DNA of 64,000 nucleotides from Topomyia yanbarensis (lineage: Eukaryota; Arthropoda; Insecta; Diptera; Culicidae): positions 4,898,001 to 4,962,000 of the forward strand of contig NC_080672.1 of NCBI RefSeq assembly GCF_030247195.1, written 5' to 3'. The notes under the pieces were generated by a model that was not told the DNA's origin, made no database searches, and worked only from the letters and a program-made list of their open reading frames with translations. Of the stretch, positions 58,301 through 64,000 are shown one piece after another; within the stretch, counting starts at the first letter, position 1; every line of letters starts with the position of its first letter. The position numbers were made by a program, and so were the translations under genes.

Positions 58301-59172
58301 ATAATGGTCGCTGCCGTGGGTGTCTGCAGACACTTGCCAGCTGAGTAGACCAGCAATGTTACTGGAAGTGATAGTGAGGTCGATGGCTGATGATGCTCGA
58401 GCATTAGTGAAGGTCTCGCTACCATCGTTGAGAAAGATAGCATCAAATGATTCAGTTACGGAAGCTACATCGTTTCCTCTTTTGCTATCCACCTTGCTTC
58501 CCCAAGCAGTATGGTGCGTGTTGAAGTCTCCCGTTATAAGAAATGGGCGTTCTAATTGGTTGTATAAATCACTGAGTTTCCCTTTTAGATTGCTTGTTGC
58601 GCCTGATGGACGGTAAACGGAGACCATGGTGATCGGAAATGGATTATGTAGTCTGACTGCCATGGCTAGTAGCGTAGTTTTCAATGGTACGACGGAGAAA
58701 ATACAATCGGATCGAATGGCTAGTGCAATTGACTGGTAGATGTTAGCCCCTTGCTTGGCATACCAGATAAACTGCCACCGAGCCAATCGCTAGGATCAAG
58801 ATCATTCCGGATATGTGTCTCCTGTAGAGCCAAACATATGGGATCTACTCGGTTGATAAGCAGTTGTAGATCGCCCAGTTGATTGCGGATTCCATTGATG
58901 TTCCATTGAATCGAAAGACATTGGCTGTTAGGAGAAACACGTCTTGAGGAACTGGCAGAAAACCCACCCGCAGTACCTATATCTGATGAGTTTGTTGGAG
59001 TAAAGGCTGGTATGGGGTCCGTGTTACGAATGGAGGATTTTATTGCTGTCGGTCCCGGAGTAGTATTTGTAGAACAGTTTAAACTGGGTTCGCGAAATCT
59101 CATTGGATGCCAGGAGCAGCCGGGTATAGGGCTTAGTTCTCTCGATAAAGTATTATTGTTGTTTGAAGCCAT
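55328..59172 (-). pseudogene. I-clade ORF2: endonuclease, reverse transcriptase, RNase H (broken)
   Basis: Start chosen at the ATG at 59172, 65 bases after the upstream frame. The order is: a variable N-terminus; endonuclease blocks QWNINGIRNQ and ALQETHIRND; a frameshift near 58770; then endonuclease ITGDFNTHH and SDHYPI. Next come an in-frame TAA at 57638-57640 and reverse transcriptase blocks SAGLDEIGY, PISLLSCISKVLEKL, AIDLAKAYNTVW (motif A), NGVPQGSVLS (motif B) and YADD at 56918-56929. Then come an in-frame TGA at 56873-56875, RNase H (YTDGSK, SAEAAA, FSDSLS, WIPGHSGINGN.QAD) and the finger C-x2-C-x7-H-x4-C. The product would nick chromosomal DNA and reverse transcribe the element RNA there. 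The catalytic residues of the RT and RNase H are intact; only the frame is broken. Confidence 0.9.
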
Positions 59173-59236
59173 TTGATTTGGAATTGTGATTTAGTCCAGA
59201 GTATCGTCTTGTTGGCGTTCCAAGCACCACTGTGGG

Positions 59237-60205
59237 TTATATAACAGGGGAAAAAACCGGTAGATCCTTCCGGGGATAGGCTTTTGTGCCCTTTTCCGTC
59301 CGGATTCCCACGTGGTCCGTCAAGATTATCGAGGAGGAACAGGCGTTACCGCCTTTGTGCGTCTCCAGTAGCAGCACAATAGTTCCAGGGTGCCGCGGAT
59401 TGTCCGTCAGTTCCGGTGGGTTTATGGCGTCCGCACTGACGGGGCCACGGCTGCCCTGTTGGAGATGGTGCAATTCGCAAATTGTCATAGTCGCAACTGA
59501 TCGTGACCAGTATTCAATGTTGTACTGTCGACCTTTTGCAATATCGGTAGGTCGAAGTTGTGTTATATGATAGGATTGGTCTTCCTTTAGAGTGGTTTCG
59601 TAGATAATTATAGTTTTTAATCTGGGATGAAGTACAACGAAATCCTTCCGTGTATAGGCCTTTCTGCCCTTTTCCGTCCGGCTTCCCACGTAGTCCTGCC
59701 AGATGACCGAGGAGGAACAGGCGTTACCGCCTTTGTGCGTCTCCGTTAGAAACACAATGCTTCTGGGGTGCCGCGGGTTGTCCGTCAGTTCCAGTGGGGG
59801 TGTAGCGTCCGCACTGACGGGGCCACGGCTGCCCCACAAGGAATTGTGCGGTTGGCCTTCTGCCATAGTCGCGACTGATTGTAACCAGCATGTATCGTAA
59901 GGTGGTAGACCTTCTGATATGGATGCATGTATTTGACGTTTATGCCTGGTTTGCGGTTGATTTATTGCCGTGAATGCTGTATTTTCTGCGCGGCTAGAGG
60001 TGAGAAACAGAACATGGAAAAGTAGGGATTTGGTTTGGGAAGTGGTGCATGGGTTATGTACAGGTGCCCCAACAACATCGAGATCATCGAAATTCGGCAC
60101 TTTCGATGCCTGAGGGGATGGAGAGTTTGGAACAGTAGGATAAGCAGCTATTAGAGATATTATGTTGGTGATAGATGGTGAGAGTTTTTGGTCGTTTGCT
60201 TGCAT
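59237..60205 (-). CDS. Extra 322-codon open frame between gag and ORF2, built on a tandem duplication
   Basis: Function unknown. The ATG at 60205 lies about 20 bases after the gag stop (60226-60228), and the frame ends about 65 bases before ORF2. The protein has an unremarkable S/T/P-rich N-terminus and two related modules of about 80 residues spaced 126 residues apart. Each module has VATM, GSRGPVSADA, ELTDNPRHP, ETHKGGNACSSS, RTEKG.KAY.RKD. At DNA level the repeat period is 378 bp, a multiple of three, so the frame survives duplication. No domain is recognised, and the module is P/G/S-rich without hydrophobic core spacing. Many base differences between copies change the amino acid. It may be a chance frame over a duplicated RNA structure rather than a real protein. 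Confidence 0.45.
   Translation of the reverse strand: MQANDQKLSPSITNIISLIAAYPTVPNSPSPQASKVPNFDDLDVVGAPVHNPCTTSQTKSLLFHVLFLTSSRAENTAFTAINQPQTRHKRQIHASISEGLPPYDTCWLQSVATMAEGQPHNSLWGSRGPVSADATPPLELTDNPRHPRSIVFLTETHKGGNACSSSVIWQDYVGSRTEKGRKAYTRKDFVVLHPRLKTIIIYETTLKEDQSYHITQLRPTDIAKGRQYNIEYWSRSVATMTICELHHLQQGSRGPVSADAINPPELTDNPRHPGTIVLLLETHKGGNACSSSIILTDHVGIRTEKGTKAYPRKDLPVFSPVI
59258..59935 (-). repeat. 378-bp-period tandem duplication inside the LINE
   Basis: CCTTTTCCGTCCGGNTTCCC starts at about 59290 and again at about 59668. GAGGAGGAACAGGCGTTACC, GTGCCGCGGRTTGTCCGTCA and CGTCCGCACTGACGGGGCC recur at the same offset. Each unit contains GGCGGTAACGCC (minus strand), a perfect 4-bp stem closed by a GTAA loop of the GNRA type. 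Confidence 0.85.
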
Positions 60206-60225
60206 TGTTTGCCGTCGCTTGAAGT

Positions 60226-61625
60226 TTAGTCCGATATGGTAAGATCCGATTCTCCGTCAGCGATATCTTGGTTTGATCCACCGTCACTAGTGCTTTTAGT
60301 TAGGTTTTTTGGGTTAAACTCAGTTGTGACAGCGTTGCCGTGGTGTCCTAATTTTGGTTTCTTGGAACGACCCCTGGTGGTCGGCCCGGTTGGTATTGCA
60401 AAGGAGACTGGGGTTTGTTTTCGCAGTAAGCGGCTCGCTTCTTCTTCTTCAACATGTTCTATGCTGGCTGCCGAGGTAGAGGGTTGGTTCTTTTTGGTCC
60501 AGTTGGTCTGAGGGTTTACCACGTTTTCGCTCGCGCTATGCTTGCTGTCGATTTTGGAGATGGAACGTTCTCCGACAAGTTTTCTGTACGCTTCTTTATA
60601 TCTTTTCAACTCGTCCGATAGGGCTTCTATTTGAGGGTTATTCTGTTGATTGGAAGCCATTTGTCGGCGGAGTGTTGCTACTTCTTGGCGCAAAGCTTTT
60701 GTTTCGTTGTTAATTTTACGTGCCTTATTTAGTTCTTCTCGCAGTTCTTTTATTAGTTGGTGCTTCTCGTTGTCTTGGCAGCTCGTTTGATTGGCATATG
60801 TTGTTGGTTGTTTGTTTCTTTTCAATTCAGCCCTTGCTTCGCCAAAGGTGAGATTACTGTCGGTTTTCAACTTTATGATTGCTTCTTCTTTTTTATATAC
60901 TGGGCAGTTTCGATCTGTGGGTCCGTGATCCCCCTCACAGTTACGGCAGTATTTAGGGTTCTCGCATGACTGAACCCCGGGTCGTTCATGGATCTGAGAA
61001 CACGTGGCACAAATGGGAGTTTCTGAGCAGTTCTTTCTCGAGTGCCCGTACTTGGCACAGCCATAACATAGCAAGGGCGACTGATAATACCTGCGGACTG
61101 GGAGACGAATAAGGCCGTAGTAGACATGAGACGGGAGTAATTGACCTTTGAATGTGAGGACTGCGAGGGGAGTGTTCCGGGTTTCATTGCCGATTTTTTT
61201 TTTGTGATTCGGCGAACATTGTCCACGCCTTGGGAGGAGAGATTGTTTTTGAGATCTTCCGGGTTCAGGTCGACGGTGTCAACGTCGTAGACTACTCCTT
61301 GGCAAACGTTAAGTGTAGGATGTGGGATTACTTCAACTGGAGTGCCGTCAACAAGATTTTTTAAACCCAATAGCTTTGTGTAAATCATTCTCGCGGATGT
61401 GCGGAGTACGTATCGGGTGCCTCTTCCTTCTTTAGAGGCTTTTATCACTGTTCTCGGGTCACAACCAAGAAACTGCTGTAGGGTTTGATTAATTATAAAG
61501 GGATTGGACGGAAGTTTTGCTTCGGGATGGGATGGTGATAGGACTGTACTATTGTCTACATTTGTCGTACTCACCGCTTGCAGAAGTAATGTTTGGTTAA
61601 CGATTTTGTCCCCGTCTGGTTGCAT
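60226..61625 (-). pseudogene. I-clade gag (ORF1) with CCHC knuckles, frameshifted at an A10 run
   Basis: This is the nucleic-acid-binding protein of the LINE. The first frame (start 61625) carries an RNA-recognition-like region (FLGCDPRTVIKASKEGRGTR, ARMIYTKLLGLKNL, VYDVDTVDLNPEDL) up to RRITKKK at a run of ten A (61194-61203 as T on the plus strand). Sense continues one base over (minus-strand context PLAVLTFKGQLLP and GLIRLPVRRY) into CYGCAKYGHSRKNC, CATCSQIHERPGVQSC and CRNCEGDHGPTDRNC. A long K/E/R-rich coiled-coil-like stretch follows, and then the C-terminus ending at 60226. Reading through requires a -1 shift or an 11-A run. About 465 codons in total. The homopolymer leaves open a sequencing error, a real mutation or slippage. 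Confidence 0.88.
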
Positions 61626-62144
61626 CCAGAGTGATAACGTTCTTGTTAGGGTTGTATCCCCCCAAGAGGAGGGGGATCATTTGCCCCCATGGGCGACACT
61701 TATGTGGTGACCAGTATATCCGACACTATCACTTCACCGTATGTACAGTCGTCAATAAACACGTACGGACACTATCTTCTTTATGATTAAATATCAGCTT
61801 CTATCGCACTGATTTTTTCTTCAAATTTGCGCACTCTTATTTCGTCTTCTACCCACAGTTGCACCGTCACAGCACCGGTCAACAGCAGTGCTGCTGATTG
61901 TACCACTTAGACCGAGTGCGATGGCGCGCGTTTGTTTGTGAACACACTCGTTTACCACTGTTTTTTACTCCAAAATTAGCCACCTAAATGTCGATTTTCG
62001 GCGAACTTTCACACACTACCACTTCCTCGGTTCTCAATTAAACTTTAAGAATAGGCTCACTGTATAACACCCGCGAAATACCGTAGATATAGCGAGATGT
62101 AAATATGAGCGCGTTGATTACTGTTCCGTGCTGACACAGTGGGG
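61626..62144 (-). promoter_or_regulatory. 5' UTR / presumed internal promoter of the I-clade LINE
   Basis: It runs from the first base after the target duplication (CCCCACTGTGTCAGCACGG) to the gag ATG. I-clade elements start transcription at their first base from an internal, TATA-less promoter. No TATA box is seen here, in agreement. Presence of the whole 5' end with a target duplication argues for full length. Confidence 0.6.
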
Positions 62145-62157
62145 TTTTTCGTATTTG
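62145..62157. repeat. Target site duplication, 5' side of the I-clade LINE
   Basis: TTTTTCGTATTTG, identical to 55038-55050. It is followed by TATTTGTATTTG, so the target was a T-rich short repeat. Confidence 0.85.
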
Positions 62158-62219
62158 TATTTGTATTTGACAATAAATCTTATTGAAATAAGCCAATAAA
62201 GATAATTATCCTAATTTAA

Positions 62220-62960
62220 TCCTATAGTGGTTAGCTGTGTCGAAAGTAGCCTTAAGATCTGTGTAGACCGTGTCATCTGGAATTTACTGGATATTTTTTC
62301 TGTGCAAAACGATGTGAAGCAGTTAGATTCGTCTCAACCAATCGAACCGGGAGGAATCCGTGCTGACAAGTGCTTAAGTAATGTCAACTAGCTGAAAACA
62401 GTGACTCGTTGATAAGCGATTTGAAATTTTTTGACCCCACTCTCAGTGAAGTGATTTCCTGATAGTTCTCAATGTCGCTTTCTCACTTTTCTAATGTAGT
62501 AGAAACATAACTGAATACATTCAATCATCTGGAATCTTTTTTTTGCTGGAGTAGGTACATCAATAGGATTGCTAAAATATCGGAACACACTTTTTCAGAA
62601 CAGTTGAAAACATAACACATCGTCCTGGAGCATGAGACGATTCAGTTTTCCGTATTGCAGAGAGATCCGATTGTTCTGAAATGGTGAATACATCCACATC
62701 CACCGCACAAACGGGAACATCACGGATCGCGTTATCGAGCTCGATAGCAGATGACGCATCAGTCGTGGAGATAATCGAGAAATAACTGCCAAATAGGGAG
62801 CATTTTGCCGCCGTCTTAATCACAACTTCATCGTTACAGACCATCCTAGCCGAAAGACTCGCTTCCTTTCTCTTCGTATTATCAAAAGTCGAGAAGGCCT
62901 TCGGTTTTCGTCGTAAGTTTTGTTGGATGCAGTTCACATATCCTTTGCACAGAAATCCTA
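62220..62960 (-). pseudogene. Jockey-clade ORF2 relic (linker and start of reverse transcriptase)
   Basis: The minus frame from 62937 reads INCIQQNLRRKPKAFSTFDN-like, then KEASLSARMVCNDE, AAKCSLFGSYFSI, IRDVPVCAVDVDVFTISEQS and LSAIRKTESSHAPG. This is the standard linker into a Jockey reverse transcriptase (K.FW.F.N.K.......M......KC.LF..FF......AI.K...S..PG). Further on, near 62380-62290, STCQHGFLPVRLVETNLTA matches the QHGF...RS..TNL block. The intervening RT start is lost. The I-clade LINE inserted about 75 bp from its 3' limit. Confidence 0.78.
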
Positions 62961-63370
62961 TAATATGGTCCCTTGGAACCCTTGAAAGACCGTTGAAAAT
63001 GGTGTATTTTCATCAATTTTCCTAAGAGAAACTGGGCAAAATGTGGTAAATTTTTGTCAATTATGAAAAAATTACGCATGTTTCAAAATGTCGTTATAAA
63101 TATCAGCTTGCAGTTTACTTTGTATTTTCTTTTGTTTTTACATCAATACTCGGCAATAAACTAATCAAACCATCTCAACTTTAAGAAAATTTCATATTTT
63201 GGTTAACTACAAACGTTTAAGGAATTTTAACTCGAGAGTATAATGACAGCGAACATTTTTTTCCTTCCTTCCTTAACAAACTTGACGAATTCACATAAAC
63301 TCGCCGGAATGAGAACTTGCTTTCGAACGATTCGTCTATTTTGTTTATTAAATCTGACTTACCATGTGAC
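62961..63370. other. Unassigned AT-rich DNA
   Basis: No terminal repeats or coding domains were seen. Short frames on both strands only. Confidence 0.4.
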
Positions 63371-63375
63371 TAGTA

Positions 63376-63535
63376 TACGGAAAAAATCCATTAATAAATT
63401 GATGAAAAAAGATCACGATTTCGTGAGCTGAACAATTTACGGAAACCGTGATGAAGTTCTTGAAATTATGAATAATAAACCTGGTATTCATAAAAATATT
63501 TGCGTTCCCCAAAAACTAGTTCGCCCTGAATACAT
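63376..63535. repeat. Second copy of the 11.76-kb foldback end
   Basis: CGGAAAAAATCCATTAATAA, then TCACGATTTCGTGAGCTGAA, ACGGAAACCGTGATGAAGTT, AATAATAAACCTGGTATTCAT and AAAACTAGTTCGCCCTGAATA follow the left end of the 11765-15263 element base for base with scattered changes. It breaks off at 63535, where another repeat starts. Confidence 0.75.
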
Positions 63536-63536
63536 A

Positions 63537-64000
63537 GGGGAATTGTGGGAAAAACCGACACTGTGGGTAAAACCGACACCCCACAACTTTTCCTAGAAAT
63601 CAAATTTTTATTCATTTCATAATGATACAATATTATTAGTACGTTTATTTAGAGCATTTGAAGAAAAATTGGATTTACGTTAGTGCGCCGAATGTCATAA
63701 AAATTAACAAAACATTCGACAGCAGCGTTCATACTCGTCTGGATGTAAAATTTCGTTGGTAGATTTTAAGGTTTTAACCGAACGAAAGTTTTTCAAATCA
63801 CCCCATTTTTCAGTACCTATTATTATCGGCCTGTCCTATGATCAACTAGGTGCATTGAAGACGAGTTTGAAAAATTCAATATTTTTAATTGCTTTTATAA
63901 AAAAATGTGCGCTGTTGGGGTAAAACCGACACCCTATGGTTAGGGTAAAACCGACACCCTGTTAAGATGGTTGTGTATAGTTGCGATTCATTTCAAAATA
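63537..64000. mobile_element. Element with repeated GGGTAAAACCGACACC motifs, cut by the window end
   Basis: GTGGGAAAAACCGACACTGT and GGGTAAAACCGACACCCC occur at about 63546-63585, and GGGTAAAACCGACACCCT twice at about 63918-63963. Clustered copies at what seems to be an end suggest transposase-binding subterminal repeats of a DNA transposon. The rest lies outside the window, so no class can be assigned. Confidence 0.5.

Larger units (their letters stand above)
55051..62144 (-). mobile_element. Full-length I-clade LINE (about 7.1 kb) with 13-bp target duplication
   Basis: Read on the minus strand, the order is: 5' UTR starting CCCCACTGTGTCAGCACGG, gag with three cysteine knuckles, an extra 322-codon frame, then ORF2 with AP-type endonuclease, reverse transcriptase, RNase H and a C-terminal CCHC finger. 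A short 3' UTR follows, ending in AATAAACAACAACAACAA. RNase H after the RT places it in the I group of non-LTR elements (I, R1, Loa relatives); a MosquI-like I element is the best guess. TTTTTCGTATTTG on both sides shows a complete target-primed insertion. Defects: a gag frameshift at an A10 run, an ORF2 frameshift near 58.77 kb, and stops at 57638-57640 and 56873-56875. Otherwise it is well preserved and much younger than the surrounding relics. Confidence 0.92.

Overview
This looks like a chromosomal window from an insect, most likely a culicine mosquito. It is AT-rich and almost free of intact genes. It is packed with transposon classes typical of mosquitoes: a large I-clade LINE with gag zinc knuckles and RNase H, many Jockey-clade relics, a Penelope-like element, Tc1/mariner-type transposase relics of the IS630-Tc1-mariner kind, hAT elements with 8-bp target duplications, many TA-flanked foldback elements and tRNA-derived SINEs. 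The species assignment is inference; no single-copy host gene was found that would settle it.

Layout. 0.37-3.7 kb is one hAT-type element with perfect 8-bp target duplications and a field of GGGTACGGGT-like subterminal motifs, but no transposase. 3.9-6.7 kb holds a 3' LINE tail and a decayed Penelope-like element (reverse transcriptase plus GIY-YIG endonuclease, terminal direct repeats, hammerhead-like motif). 6.7-11.7 kb is mostly unassigned DNA with one Jockey reverse transcriptase fragment. 11.7-16.2 kb is a complex of long inverted repeats rich in GTTCATGAAC-like words, carrying two tandem-repeat fields and a separate 757-bp MITE. 16.6-20.0 kb is comparatively repeat-poor and GC-richer, with short simple repeats and a splice-donor-like sequence. 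It is the best candidate for the 5' flank or untranslated part of a host gene. 20.1-29.3 kb is repeat-rich and includes two foldbacks whose arms contain tandem units, a 74-bp TTAA MITE and a 60-bp LINE stub with a 12-bp target duplication.

29.8-39.9 kb contains LINE and mariner-type relics in both orientations, an 866-bp foldback at 31.8-32.7 kb, and a hAT MITE (36,053-38,178, with 8-bp target duplications) that carries another foldback inside it. 40-55 kb has SINEs, MITEs, Jockey gag/RT fragments, mariner-type transposase fragments and one tentative degenerin-like open frame. 55,051-62,144 is the centrepiece: a full-length, minus-strand I-clade LINE flanked by a 13-bp target duplication, with 5' UTR, gag, an extra 322-codon frame built on a 378-bp tandem duplication, and an endonuclease-RT-RNase H frame broken by one frameshift and two stops. 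62.2-63.0 kb is another Jockey relic. The window ends in a second copy of the 11.76-kb inverted-repeat end and part of an element bearing GGGTAAAACCGACACC motifs.

No operon logic applies. The genes present are selfish elements that acted independently, and their nesting gives relative ages. All family assignments are from motif recognition by eye, without any database search.
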